Shown here: positions 33,139 to 42,228 of the stretch, piece after piece
Layout of the letters: every line of letters begins with the position of its first letter
How positions within the stretch are numbered: position 1 is the first letter of the stretch
Made by a program: the position numbers and the translations under genes
The notes under the pieces: generated by a model
Database searches by the model: none
What the model was told of the DNA's origin: nothing
The model's input: the letters and a program-made list of their open reading frames with translations, nothing else
DNA from: Pseudobutyrivibrio sp. OR37
Lineage (GTDB): Bacteria > Bacillota > Clostridia > Lachnospirales > Lachnospiraceae
DNA: 64,000 nucleotides
Assembly: GCF_900113655.1 (NCBI RefSeq)
Contig: NZ_FOQF01000007.1
Span: 62,001 to 126,000 of the forward strand
Reading direction: 5' to 3'

Positions 33139-34422
33139 CTAGTTATCTGTGTTGTAGATTTTAGCTACTTCTTTTCGGTGGCCTCCGATAATGGTTACGG
33201 CTGCCACTAGTGCCAGCATGTTGACCGCAAATACGATAATTCTTTCATCCACTTTCTGTGCTAACAAGCCTGCAGTCATCTGACCAAGCAACAAGCCAAC
33301 TGTTGTAATCAGCTGAAAAGCTCCGTTGTATCGGCCCTTCTTTTCATCCGGCACGTAGTTTTGTGTGGATGAAATTCGGATGGTGTAACTGGTAACTCCG
33401 GAAATTCCAGTGATGAAGCATACGGCTGCGGCCAATCCCACTGGTAAGAACATGTAAGTGCCTTCACCAAGGGCGATGATGATGTAGATTGCCATCGCCA
33501 GCATAAACTTGTATTTAGTAGGCAGCTTAAATTTATAATGAAGGCCACCGCCCACTGCTCTGCCTATAAAGCTCATGCCAAATACAAGGATGTAAAGGTA
33601 CTCTCCGTTTGGAAAGTTTTGCTTATAATAAGGCAGGCAAAGCACATCCATGGCACCGCAGGCCAGCATGTTAATTCCGAAATATGCAACTATTGCAAGT
33701 AACGCTGGCTCGGAGCGCATATACTTTACGCCCTCTTTAATATCTATCAACATCTGATTGATTTTGCTACCACTGTTATCCACTTCGTTTTTACGTTTTT
33801 CGACATACTTTTCCTCATGGCCAATCTGCAGCTCAAAGACTGCCGCTATTGCAAAGCTCGCTGCGTTGATAATCATCAGTGGCCCGATTCCAACTAGATT
33901 ATAAACAAATGTTGATACCGGCACCATCACAACCGTCATGGTTTCAACCATGCTGGAGATGGAATAGGCCTTTTGGAAATTGCCCTCTGTGATGAGCAGT
34001 GGATATAGGCTGTCGTAGGCAATCATGTAGGTACTTTGAATTATACCTAGGATAAACACTACAGCTCCAAACATTGGGAAGTTGAAGATTCCTTTCATCA
34101 ATGTGATTGCCATCAATAGGTAGATTCCTGCGGATATGAAATCCAGGGTGTAAATCATCTTTTTTCTAGAAAATCTATCCAAGATTGCGCCAGAGATGAT
34201 TGGTGTTACCAGCTGTGGCAATGTGAACAGCACCATGTAAATTGCATACAGCATTGATGAGTTAGTGTAGTCCAATACCATCAAGCTCATAGCAAATCCC
34301 ATCATAGAATTACCTAGCATGGATATCACACTGCCAATAGTTATGATGGTAAAATCTCTAGTCCATAAAGTGTTTTGTTGTCGCGGGGTTTTTGTCTTAG
34401 TTGTGGTTGTTATTTCTGTCAT
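33139..34422 (-). CDS. MFS transporter, probable drug exporter under leader control
   Basis: A 427-residue, 12-helix major facilitator of the MFS_3/macrolide-exporter-like type (DFTIITIGSVISMLGNSM; SGAILDRFSRKKMIYTLDFI). The start at 34422 (MTEITT) has GGAGGG 5 bases ahead. It is preceded by a 25-codon leader ORF and an intrinsic terminator, the layout of ribosome-mediated attenuation, which suggests induction by a translation-targeting antibiotic. The substrate is inferred from this, not from sequence motifs. Confidence 0.88.
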   Translation of the reverse strand: MTEITTTTKTKTPRQQNTLWTRDFTIITIGSVISMLGNSMMGFAMSLMVLDYTNSSMLYAIYMVLFTLPQLVTPIISGAILDRFSRKKMIYTLDFISAGIYLLMAITLMKGIFNFPMFGAVVFILGIIQSTYMIAYDSLYPLLITEGNFQKAYSISSMVETMTVVMVPVSTFVYNLVGIGPLMIINAASFAIAAVFELQIGHEEKYVEKRKNEVDNSGSKINQMLIDIKEGVKYMRSEPALLAIVAYFGINMLACGAMDVLCLPYYKQNFPNGEYLYILVFGMSFIGRAVGGGLHYKFKLPTKYKFMLAMAIYIIIALGEGTYMFLPVGLAAAVCFITGISGVTSYTIRISSTQNYVPDEKKGRYNGAFQLITTVGLLLGQMTAGLLAQKVDERIIVFAVNMLALVAAVTIIGGHRKEVAKIYNTDN

Positions 34423-34461
34423 ATTCCCTCCGTGGCTCTTTTTGCAGTTTTTACAGTTATA

Positions 34462-34499
34462 CAAAAAAATCCCCTTGAAGTGTATTACCTCAAGGGGAT
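34462..34499 (-). terminator. Attenuator terminator ahead of the MFS gene
   Basis: ATCCCCTTGA/TCAAGGGGAT is a perfect 10-bp stem followed on the minus strand by T7, between the leader peptide ORF and the MFS start. It has no other upstream gene to terminate. Confidence 0.8.
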
Positions 34500-34545
34500 G
34501 CTGATTCGTATATACGATAACCTACTGGCTAGCTACAAGCCCAGA

Positions 34546-34623
34546 TTATCTCTGCAAAAAGAGCGCATCATTCTTAAAGTAATTAGTTACAATTTTTAAT
34601 TCTCTGCCATAATTATTCATCAT
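34546..34623 (-). CDS. Leader peptide of the MFS attenuator
   Basis: A 25-residue ORF (MMNNYGRELKIVTNYFKNDA, then LFLQR and TAA) with AAGGAGGG 8 bases ahead of its ATG. Directly downstream are a 45-base interval with small palindromes and then the terminator at 34462-34499. Stalling of ribosomes in this leader would be expected to favour readthrough into the transporter gene. No biochemical evidence; the call rests on the arrangement. Confidence 0.65.
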   Translation of the reverse strand: MMNNYGRELKIVTNYFKNDALFLQR

Positions 34624-34746
34624 GACACGCCCTCCTTTCTTCGCAATTTTTCTAGATTGTAGCATAAGCCTACTGGCCATGCAATAGTTTTGTTTAAAAT
34701 TATGGAACTTTATTCTTGATTATATTTTTCGCAGTTTTCCGCGATT

Positions 34747-35322
34747 TTACTGGGCTATATCTCCATCTAATTCAACTACATAGTCCTTTTCAACACTCAG
34801 AACAAAGTTGTATTCCTCTATAGATTTTATAAGTTCATTTAATTCTTTGTCCGTCAAATCCTTTTTGGATGAAAGGGAATAACCGGAAATTGTGTTGTAG
34901 CTGTACTTTATTTCAAGGTTGTAGGAATCGCAAATCTGCTGAACCTGGCTTTCTGCTGTTCCTTCTTTTACCATCACAATTACTGTGTTATGGCTGTATT
35001 GTCTGGCGGAATCGTCTATTTCAGGGACTGTCAGGTCTCTATCTTTTAATCTATCTGCTGTTGTTCCTTCATCTGATTCTACCTTTTCAAATTCCACTTT
35101 CCCAGGCTCGCTTTCATCTTTTTTAGTTTTTTCGTCGTCTGATTCGTCTTTGCTATCTTTTGGTTCTTCTTTTGATTCGTCCTCTGATTTAGTTATCTCG
35201 TCAGCGGTGACTTCCTCTACTATCTGATTATCTGCCACATCATCCTCACCCTGGGCTTTACCGCAGGCTGTTATGGCTAATATTAATGTCGCTAAAAGTG
35301 CTAATAATTTAATCTTGTTCAT
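34747..35322 (-). CDS. Lipoprotein with subtilisin-propeptide/I9-like domain
   Basis: A 191-residue protein: lipoprotein signal ending ITAC (Cys about 20), a long Glu/Lys/Asp/Ser-rich spacer (about 25-95), then a compact domain (about 105-188; NTVIVMVKEGTAESQVQQIC, FVLSVEKDYVVEL) resembling the propeptide of S8 proteases and I9 inhibitors. No protease gene is attached, so it may act as a tethered inhibitor or chaperone in trans. The start at 35322 has AGGGGG 4 bases ahead. Confidence 0.65.
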   Translation of the reverse strand: MNKIKLLALLATLILAITACGKAQGEDDVADNQIVEEVTADEITKSEDESKEEPKDSKDESDDEKTKKDESEPGKVEFEKVESDEGTTADRLKDRDLTVPEIDDSARQYSHNTVIVMVKEGTAESQVQQICDSYNLEIKYSYNTISGYSLSSKKDLTDKELNELIKSIEEYNFVLSVEKDYVVELDGDIAQ

Positions 35323-35442
35323 AATCCCCCTCACAATTCCTGTCGTAATCCTCTTTATACATTATATGTAGAATTTTTCTAAAATATACTCGATACATGG
35401 CTAAATAGCAAGCTATTTTTTGTCGCAGTTATTTCTTTGTGC

Positions 35443-36252
35443 TTAAATGCATTTCTTTTGGATTTGTTTTTCTACTGTTTTGGTATTAAGCCCCTTTTTC
35501 GATGATTCCATTGATATCAACAAATTCTCTCCCAGCGCCAGGTTGCTTTCCTCATATCCATGAATCTTTTCCATGTTTTTGGTGGCATATTCTTCCTGAT
35601 CTATCAGCCCCAAATGCTCCCAATACAGGGTTTCTCTAGTGCGCAGGTTCAGTACCGCAAAATCCGGACATGCCCTGCGCCCATTTGCAAGCTTAATCAT
35701 CGGCTCATAAACATAAGGGATATTGTATTTATGAAACAAGTCCGCCAGTATCTTTTCCGACTTAGAACGCACCTGCTCCCCCTTCTCCGTGTAGATGTTG
35801 CCTTCTATCGGATAGGAATTCTGCCCACCCTTGTGCTCTTCATACCATTTTGCTATGAAGACTTCATCGCTTGGGATTATTGGGGTGATGTAGGGTTTCT
35901 TTGCAGATGGTTGCTTATTATATACTGCCTTGATTTCAGATAAATCGATTTCTCTGAGATTCTTAGCAATTCTAGTAAGCTTCTTTTGCATTTTAACTAA
36001 CTTTTTATTTACTTTAATATCATAATCTCGTTGTATAAGGCTGGAATACTTTACTAAATCTGAAATCTTCAAATATTTCCTTGTATTCATTGCTCTATCA
36101 ACACAATAGAATTGTTCATATCCTCGATTCATTGATGATTGAATATGAATATCTGCTATATTGTTATATTGTGCTATCTGCTTATTTGATATACGAAGCA
36201 GATTATTTACTTCTTCCAATTTGATATCTATTTTTCTTATTATTTCTTTCAT
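35443..36252 (-). CDS. Predicted PD-(D/E)XK-like nuclease
   Basis: A 269-residue protein. The C-terminal part (about 150-240) has the pattern of a restriction-endonuclease fold: Glu in RSKSEKILADLF, then ACPDFAVLNLRTRETLYWEH, giving E...D...E-x-H. The N-terminal half is basic and helical (about 1-110) and includes a KYLKISDLVKYSSLIQRDYD segment seen in a widespread, unnamed Firmicutes family. Substrate and role are unknown. A noncoding array of eight 52-bp units lies 53 bases upstream of its start, which is the only obvious neighbour. Confidence 0.65.
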   Translation of the reverse strand: MKEIIRKIDIKLEEVNNLLRISNKQIAQYNNIADIHIQSSMNRGYEQFYCVDRAMNTRKYLKISDLVKYSSLIQRDYDIKVNKKLVKMQKKLTRIAKNLREIDLSEIKAVYNKQPSAKKPYITPIIPSDEVFIAKWYEEHKGGQNSYPIEGNIYTEKGEQVRSKSEKILADLFHKYNIPYVYEPMIKLANGRRACPDFAVLNLRTRETLYWEHLGLIDQEEYATKNMEKIHGYEESNLALGENLLISMESSKKGLNTKTVEKQIQKKCI

Positions 36253-36304
36253 TAGAACTCCTTTTAAATCTTTATAAATAATGTATTTCCTTTTAACAAA
36301 TGTG

Positions 36305-36720
36305 AATTACAGTGTTATTGTATTTTTTATTCTAGACACTGTACTCATGGCGACCGCATTGCAGTGCAACTACTATTTTGTATAAAATAACTGTAATGAT
36401 TATTGTCCCGTTACAGTGCCGATGATATTTTTTCATTTCTGACTGTAATAATTAGTTGTGCATTACAGTGTTCTCATTATTTTTCTATATAGCGCTGTAA
36501 TGATTCATAATTTTTTACAGCGCCATTATATATTTATCTATATACACTGTAATCACTTTTCCATCCTTACAGCGCTAGCATCTTTTTTTCTATTTCCACT
36601 GCATTAAATCAATACTCCATACAGTGCTTTCTTCAAATCTCTGATTTGCACTGTATTTGTATCCTGTCCATTACAGTGCAAACTAGGATTTTTCCAATAG
36701 CACTGTATTCGGCAGATTTT
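36305..36720. repeat. Array of eight 52-bp units with inverted ATTACAGTG/CACTGTAAT motifs
   Basis: The core CAGTG (or CAGCG) occurs at 36310, 36362, 36414, 36466, 36518, 36570, 36622 and 36674, exactly 52 bases apart. The inverse core CACTG (or variants) occurs at 36337, 36389, 36441, 36493, 36545, 36597, 36649 and 36701, also exactly 52 apart. Between cores are a T-rich variable stretch of 22 bases and an inner variable stretch. Each CACTGTAAT...ATTACAGTG pair can form a hairpin; at one place (36493/36518) both arms changed together to CGCTGTAA/TTACAGCG. No ORF spans it. Confidence 0.93.
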
Positions 36721-36767
36721 TTAATCTTTTTTTCATATTCTAGTCTTTCACTGATTGGGAAAATGTG

Positions 36768-36795
36768 CAGCGGAGCCGCGAGAGCGGCTTCGCTG
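36768..36795. repeat. GC-rich 12-bp hairpin with GAGA loop
   Basis: CAGCGGAGCCGC, GAGA, GCGGCTTCGCTG: a 12-bp stem with one G-T pair, 30 bases past the methyltransferase stop. It may terminate or protect that transcript, though no T run follows closely. Confidence 0.65.
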
Positions 36796-36825
36796 GTTAA
36801 GAATTTAAGTGATATTACTGTGATG

Positions 36826-37641
36826 CTATTTTTTCTGTAAAATGTCGACTGTGTGGGCGCTGGCGCCGAGCAAGTCGGCGCGCTCGCAGACGGCCATCTG
36901 ATACTGTATGAAGGTCGCGAATTGCTCCTCAGAAAGAGCGTTGACCTCGCGGCGCATGTGATTCGCAGGGCCGTCTGGCGATATGATTTGTACGCGGGCT
37001 AGCTCGGCGTCCGAATTCAGCGACTCAATGTCCTCTGTTCTCATGAACGCGTACAAATCATCAGCGCCCGGCCGTACGTGGTAGGCTTCGTCCAGCTTTC
37101 CTTCAGCAATGTTCTCTAAGACGTGGCCCTCCTTGATTCCATAAGTAAGAAAGGCATATTCATTCATAACATATGCTACAAGAATATAGCCGCCAGGTCT
37201 TGTGACACGCTTGGCCTCGCGCAGTGCCTGAAGCTGTTCTTCTCTAGTCTTTAGGTGATACATTGGCCCAAACAAAAGTGTAAGGTCAAAGCTATTATCA
37301 TCAAAACGCTTTAGCTTTAAAGCATTTCCCTGGAAGGCCTTCACGCCAGTGCCTTTGGCTTTAAGCATGCCAAGGTTGTGTTTTACCAGCTCAACAGCGG
37401 TAACATCGTAGCCCTCGTTCCAAAGGGGGATGCTGTAGCCTCCGGTGGCGGCGCCTATATCTAAAATCTTTATATCTGACTTCGCCTTAGGCTGTGCATC
37501 TGGCATTTCTTCGCCACGCTCTAGTATGTCTAGATATTTGTGAACGTATTTCATGGTTACTGTGAATTCCATGATGCCATGGCGCGACTTAAGGCGTTTG
37601 TCTTCGTTGAATTTGTTGTAGTATTCTTCTAAGTTTGTCAT
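36826..37641 (-). CDS. Class I SAM-dependent methyltransferase
   Basis: A 271-residue methyltransferase with motif I DIGAATGGYSIPL (residues about 53-65), acidic motif II (VTAVELVKHNL) and LLFGPMYHL. The substrate is unknown. The start at 37641 (MTNLEE) uses the GAGGG supplied by dispersed repeat copy D. The last 60 codons are much richer in GC than the rest of the gene and its neighbours, which hints at a recent recombination or a different origin. Confidence 0.88.
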   Translation of the reverse strand: MTNLEEYYNKFNEDKRLKSRHGIMEFTVTMKYVHKYLDILERGEEMPDAQPKAKSDIKILDIGAATGGYSIPLWNEGYDVTAVELVKHNLGMLKAKGTGVKAFQGNALKLKRFDDNSFDLTLLFGPMYHLKTREEQLQALREAKRVTRPGGYILVAYVMNEYAFLTYGIKEGHVLENIAEGKLDEAYHVRPGADDLYAFMRTEDIESLNSDAELARVQIISPDGPANHMRREVNALSEEQFATFIQYQMAVCERADLLGASAHTVDILQKK

Positions 37642-37644
37642 ATT

Positions 37645-37698
37645 ACCCTCATCCACCGCTAACGCGGTCCCCCTTCCCCCTGCTCTCAGGGGGAAGGC
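37645..37698 (-). repeat. Dispersed palindromic repeat, copy D
   Basis: CCCTCATCCACCGCTAACGC, then GGTCCCCCTTCCCCC and GGGGGAAGGC: the same family as copies A-C with a different middle hairpin. It sits between secA and the methyltransferase start, donating GAGGG as the ribosome site. Confidence 0.75.
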
Positions 37699-37706
37699 TA
37701 TATCTT

Positions 37707-37733
37707 AAAAGGCCTCATACTTTGTATGAGGCC
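37707..37733 (-). terminator. Intrinsic terminator of secA
   Basis: GGCCTCATAC/GTATGAGGCC stem with a three-base loop, followed on the minus strand by TTTT, 14 bases past the secA stop. Confidence 0.85.
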
Positions 37734-37746
37734 CCTAATCATTATA

Positions 37747-40317
37747 TTATTTTGCTCTTCCGCAACACTGCTTATACTTCAGACCAGAACCACATGGACA
37801 TGGATCGTTAGGGAAGACTTTCTTTTCCTTGCGAACCTTTGGTCCTGAAGATGCTGTGTCGTCTTTGTTTGTGCCTGTTACCTTGGCAACTTCTTCACGC
37901 TCTACCTTCTTTTCGATGCGGATGCGGTAAAGCATTGTAAGTGTATCGTTGATGATTGCTGCATTCATGGCATCAAGCATGTCGTAGCTAGCTGCCTTAT
38001 ACTCGTCTACTGGGTTACGGTTACCGTAAGCCTGGAGACGGATACCCTGACGAAGCTGTTCCATATCATCAAGCTCTTCCATCCACTTGCGGTCGATTAC
38101 ACGAAGGAGGATTACACGCTCAACCTCGCGGAACTGCTCTGGCTGGTCGAATTCCTTTTCCTTCTTGTCGTACATATCAAGTGCGATATCTGTAAGCTTT
38201 TCCTTAAGTTCCTTCTTGCTCTTGATGTTACCGATTGAAAGCTGAGTCATAACTGGAACTGGGATTACTGGGCAGAGGAGATGATTAAGCTCCTGAAGCT
38301 CCCAAAGCTCTTTTTCAACATCATCTGGAATAGTCTTTTCGATACACTCGTCTACCTTATCCTTAATCATGCCAAGAATCTGCTCGTGCATATCCTCGCC
38401 CATAAGTACACGGCGACGCTGCTTGTAAATAAGCTCTCTCTGCTCATTCATAACCTGATCGTAATCAAGCAAGTTCTTACGAGCTGAGAAGTTGTTTTCC
38501 TCTATCTTCTTCTGTGCCTTTTCGATGGCATCAGAAAGCATCTTGTGTTTAATCTGCTCGCCCTCTGGAACGCCAAGAGAGTTGAACATTGTGATGAGAC
38601 GGTCTGAACCGAAGAGTCTCATAAGGTCATCCTCAAGTGAGATGAAGAACTGTGACTCACCAACATCACCCTGACGACCTGAACGTCCACGGAGCTGATT
38701 GTCAATACGACGAGATTCGTGACGCTCTGTACCGATAATCTTAAGACCACCTGCTGCACGTGCATCCTCGTCAAGCTTAATATCTGTACCACGACCAGCC
38801 ATGTTAGTAGCGATTGTAACGGCACCATGCTTACCTGCCTCTGCTACGATTTCAGCTTCCTTTTCGTGGAACTTAGCATTTAATACGTTGTGCTCGATTC
38901 CTTCGCGACGAAGCATCTTTGAAACGAGCTCTGAAATATCGATATCGATTGTACCAACAAGTACTGGCTGTCCTTTTTCGTGAGCCTTCTTAACTTCCTC
39001 AACAACTGCCTTGTACTTTTCAGCCTTTGTCTTGTATACGGCATCATCATGGTCGATACGCTGAACTGGCTTGTTGGTAGGAACAACTACTACGTCCATT
39101 CCGTAGATATCACGGAATTCCTGCTCCTCTGTGAGGGCTGTACCAGTCATACCTGCCTTCTTATCATATTTATTGAAGAAGCTCTGGAATGTGATGCTTG
39201 CAAGAGTCATAGACTCGCGCTTAACCTCAACATGCTCCTTTGCCTCGATAGCCTGATGTAAACCGTCTGAATAACGACGACCTGGCATGATACGACCTGT
39301 GAATGAATCAACGATCATAACCTGACCATCACTTACAACATAATCCTGATCCTTAAACATAAGGTTGTGAGCACGAAGTGCGAGGATGATGTTGTGCTGG
39401 ATTTCAAGGTTCTCAGGATCAGCAAGGTTTTCAATGTGGAAGAACTGCTCAACCTTTGAAACACCTTCTGCTGTAAGATTAACCACCTTGTCCTTTTCGT
39501 CTACGATGAAATCGCCAGTCTCGTTACGCTCAACGCCCATGATGGCATCCATCTTTGTGAATTCTGGAAGGTCCTCGCCTCGTTTAAGCTGACGAGCAAG
39601 TACGTCGCAAAGCTCGTAAAGCTTTGTAGACTTTCCTGACTGACCAGAAATGATAAGTGGTGTACGTGCCTCATCAATAAGAACTGAGTCAACCTCATCG
39701 ATGATGCAATAGTTAAGGCCTCTCTGAACAAGGTCCTTTTCGTATACACACATATTATCACGGAGGTAATCAAAACCAAGCTCGTTGTTAGTGATGTATG
39801 TGATATCACAATTGTAAGCTTCCTGACGCTCCTCCTTTGACATATCGTTAAGAACAACGCCTACTGTAAGGCCTAAGAAACGGTGAACCTCACCCATCCA
39901 CTCAGCATCACGCTTTGCAAGGTAATCGTTAACTGTAACGATGTGAACGCCCTTACCTTCAAGTGCGTTAAGGTATGCTGGAAGTGTAGAAACAAGTGTC
40001 TTACCTTCACCAGTACGCATCTCTGCGATACGTCCCTGATGGAGGATGATACCACCGATTAACTGAACACGGAAGTGCTCCATTCCAAGGGCACGCTTAC
40101 CTGCCTCACGGACAACTGCGTATGCCTCTGGTAAAATATCATCAAGTGTCTCTCCCTTTGAAAGACGCTCCTTAAATTCTGTAGTCTTTGCACGAAGCTG
40201 CTCGTCTGTAAGTGCCTGCATCTCAGGTCTGAGGGCTTCGATTTTATCAACGATAGGCTTAATTCGCTTAAGCTCTCTATCGGAATGTGTTCCAAATACT
40301 TTGTCGATAATGCTCAT
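37747..40317 (-). CDS. secA: Preprotein translocase ATPase SecA
   Basis: SecA drives export of unfolded preproteins through SecYEG. The 856-residue protein has Walker [19 protein letters not shown] (residues about 101-118), DEAD-like [15 protein letters not shown], the [11 protein letters not shown] helicase motif, and a C-terminal zinc-binding SEC-C motif [13 protein letters not shown]. The start is placed at 40317 (MSIIDKVFG), with GGAG 10 bases upstream. It is a single gene with its own terminator. Confidence 0.97.
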   Translation of the reverse strand: MSIIDKVFGTHSDRELKRIKPIVDKIEALRPEMQALTDEQLRAKTTEFKERLSKGETLDDILPEAYAVVREAGKRALGMEHFRVQLIGGIILHQGRIAEMRTGEGKTLVSTLPAYLNALEGKGVHIVTVNDYLAKRDAEWMGEVHRFLGLTVGVVLNDMSKEERQEAYNCDITYITNNELGFDYLRDNMCVYEKDLVQRGLNYCIIDEVDSVLIDEARTPLIISGQSGKSTKLYELCDVLARQLKRGEDLPEFTKMDAIMGVERNETGDFIVDEKDKVVNLTAEGVSKVEQFFHIENLADPENLEIQHNIILALRAHNLMFKDQDYVVSDGQVMIVDSFTGRIMPGRRYSDGLHQAIEAKEHVEVKRESMTLASITFQSFFNKYDKKAGMTGTALTEEQEFRDIYGMDVVVVPTNKPVQRIDHDDAVYKTKAEKYKAVVEEVKKAHEKGQPVLVGTIDIDISELVSKMLRREGIEHNVLNAKFHEKEAEIVAEAGKHGAVTIATNMAGRGTDIKLDEDARAAGGLKIIGTERHESRRIDNQLRGRSGRQGDVGESQFFISLEDDLMRLFGSDRLITMFNSLGVPEGEQIKHKMLSDAIEKAQKKIEENNFSARKNLLDYDQVMNEQRELIYKQRRRVLMGEDMHEQILGMIKDKVDECIEKTIPDDVEKELWELQELNHLLCPVIPVPVMTQLSIGNIKSKKELKEKLTDIALDMYDKKEKEFDQPEQFREVERVILLRVIDRKWMEELDDMEQLRQGIRLQAYGNRNPVDEYKAASYDMLDAMNAAIINDTLTMLYRIRIEKKVEREEVAKVTGTNKDDTASSGPKVRKEKKVFPNDPCPCGSGLKYKQCCGRAK

Positions 40318-40421
40318 TTTATTAATTCTCCTAACTCTAGGGTTACCCCACAAACTCCTATCATTTTAACAGATTAAGGCATGGTTCACAACAATATTAG
40401 GAGTAATTCTCCCCCGACAAA

Positions 40422-41558
40422 CTAAAGGAAAATATAACTTTCCGTGGCAAATCTAATTACATCCATTGGTTTTAACTTGTAAGGTTTTCTATACACAAGG
40501 GGAAGACTGTTTAGAAAACTCCCATTGGTACTGTTTGAATCAGTAATATAATAGTCGTTGCCTTCTTTTGTAATTTTGGCATGATTTCCGCTGACGGTTC
40601 TTGCATGGATTACTGCATCATTAGCCTGGGCAGTGCCAATTCTAAACACATCCTTATTTATGATGAAATCGTCCTCGTTGCTGTTGCCATCGTACACAAG
40701 CCTGCCTACGGGCTTGCTATCGGATAAAAGTACTGTCTTTTCATCTATTTCATAATCTGGCTCAATAACAAAATCCTCAGATGTTTCTCTCTCAGTAGAA
40801 GCCTCATCTTCAAAATGCATCTTGCCAAAGATAGCTTTTGTCTTCTCAATTATCGTATTTACGATATTCTTTGAATACCCCTCTTCCACCTCATAGTAGT
40901 CGGAAATATATTCTGCACCTATGGCATCAGTGTTATATTCCTCATAATCAGACGCTTCTTTTTCGTCCTCTTCCTCATCCAAAAACACCTTCTCTACCTG
41001 GATTTCCTGAGGAGCTTCCTCAACCGCCAGGCATTCTATGATTTCTGCCAGGGTGTAATCCCCCTTTAGGCACAGCTCGTAAGCCTCGTAGATTTTCCTA
41101 GAGGCTTCTCTATCGCTAGTGGCCAGCTTTGAAACGAAATATTCCATCAAATCCCTAAACTGAGTCTGCACACTGCCGCAGCTATCTGGGAAATAGCACA
41201 GGCTAACCCTGCAATTTTCCTTACTCTTTTCAAGAAAAATGGTTTCTTTATCAAGCAGGAAATGCTCTTCATCTATCAAATATCTGCTTGCCTCATCCAA
41301 TGCCACCTGTAGATTCACCACAAAGCTTGTAAGCAAGCCTACAGTCAAGTCGTTGGTTTCGATATAATCTGACAGGTTTTCCTTTCTGCTAATCTTGTAG
41401 CTTATTCGCTTTTTTCCATCTATTTCAAAGCTATTCATATCAAGTATTGCTGATATGTTATTATCCATTATCATTCTATACTCGTAGGATGCTGCATTCA
41501 GCTCCCCTTCTAGCACCATATAGCTTTCATTGTGCTTTCGCTCGTATGTGATTTCCAT
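40422..41558 (-). CDS. DUF6382-like protein with C-terminal FHA domain
   Basis: The 378 residues comprise an N-terminal DUF6382-like domain (about 1-180), an acidic linker (about 195-300) and a C-terminal forkhead-associated domain (about 305-378; FRIGTAQANDAVIHARTVSG, then NHAKITKEG and SNSTNGSFLN), which binds phosphothreonine. It ends the Tad-like operon, and such proteins are commonly found there in Lachnospiraceae. A kinase partner is not visible. Confidence 0.85.
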   Translation of the reverse strand: MEITYERKHNESYMVLEGELNAASYEYRMIMDNNISAILDMNSFEIDGKKRISYKISRKENLSDYIETNDLTVGLLTSFVVNLQVALDEASRYLIDEEHFLLDKETIFLEKSKENCRVSLCYFPDSCGSVQTQFRDLMEYFVSKLATSDREASRKIYEAYELCLKGDYTLAEIIECLAVEEAPQEIQVEKVFLDEEEDEKEASDYEEYNTDAIGAEYISDYYEVEEGYSKNIVNTIIEKTKAIFGKMHFEDEASTERETSEDFVIEPDYEIDEKTVLLSDSKPVGRLVYDGNSNEDDFIINKDVFRIGTAQANDAVIHARTVSGNHAKITKEGNDYYITDSNSTNGSFLNSLPLVYRKPYKLKPMDVIRFATESYIFL

Positions 41559-41562
41559 ATAT

Positions 41563-41778
41563 TTAATCCTTTAGGGCGTGATAAACACCCATCATTCCTT
41601 CCTTTAATCTGAACAGGGTTACCGCATCAAAAGCCCCGTCCTTGTGTTTTACATATTCGATTGCCAGCTGAAAAAGCTCGTAGGCAATGCCAATGGCTAC
41701 GCCGAATACAATAAAACAGAGGCTGATTACAACAGCAGCCTCAACTGTATAGCTTCCCTTTAGTTTCACTACAAACAT
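41563..41778 (-). CDS. Small TadE-like pilin-related protein
   Basis: A 71-residue protein with a pilin-like N-terminus (KLKGSYTVEAAVVISLCFIV): the E of TVEAA sits at the start of the hydrophobic helix, as in TadE/type IV pilins, and could be processed by the adjacent prepilin peptidase. It overlaps that gene by 10 bases. Confidence 0.8.
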   Translation of the reverse strand: MFVVKLKGSYTVEAAVVISLCFIVFGVAIGIAYELFQLAIEYVKHKDGAFDAVTLFRLKEGMMGVYHALKD

Positions 41779-42203
41779 CCTTTCAATCCGCCCACTGCAA
41801 CCATTATCAAGTACGCCAAAAGAATGAAGGGAACAAAGGGCAGCTCCCGATCTGGTCCATTATCGTATTTACGAATTACAACCACTCCAGTAGCTGCTGC
41901 AAGAATAGAGCTAAGCCATACCAGCACCAGGGTATTCATAAAACCTAAATAAAGCCCTGATACCATCACAATCAATGCATCGCCCTTCCCAATTTTTTCT
42001 TTTGAAAGAATGCTGAACACCAATATGGCAGCACCTACCGCAACGCCGCCAATTATACTTACAAAGCTGTACTTCGCATTTACGATATTAATCAGCACAC
42101 CGATTACCGCAAACACTATTATCTCCAATAGCTTTATCTGCCTAGTCCTAAAGTCATCATAAGCTGTAAAGCCGTACAAACAAACTAATCCAAAGGCTTC
42201 CAA
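41769..42203 (-). CDS. Prepilin peptidase (TadV/A24 type)
   Basis: A 144-residue integral membrane aspartic peptidase, short like TadV/CpaA enzymes. The catalytic aspartates are seen in YDDFRTRQI (about residues 15-23) and in the GKGDAL motif near residue 72. It should process the pilin-like proteins encoded next to it. Confidence 0.88.
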   Translation of the reverse strand: MEAFGLVCLYGFTAYDDFRTRQIKLLEIIVFAVIGVLINIVNAKYSFVSIIGGVAVGAAILVFSILSKEKIGKGDALIVMVSGLYLGFMNTLVLVWLSSILAAATGVVVIRKYDNGPDRELPFVPFILLAYLIMVAVGGLKGCL

Positions 42204-42228
42204 AATTATCCTCCTACTATCTATATAA

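Noticed and set aside
36305-36720. CRISPR array
   Set aside because: The period is regular, but the conserved parts are short inverted 9-mers, not a 25-40-base direct repeat, and no cas genes are nearby.
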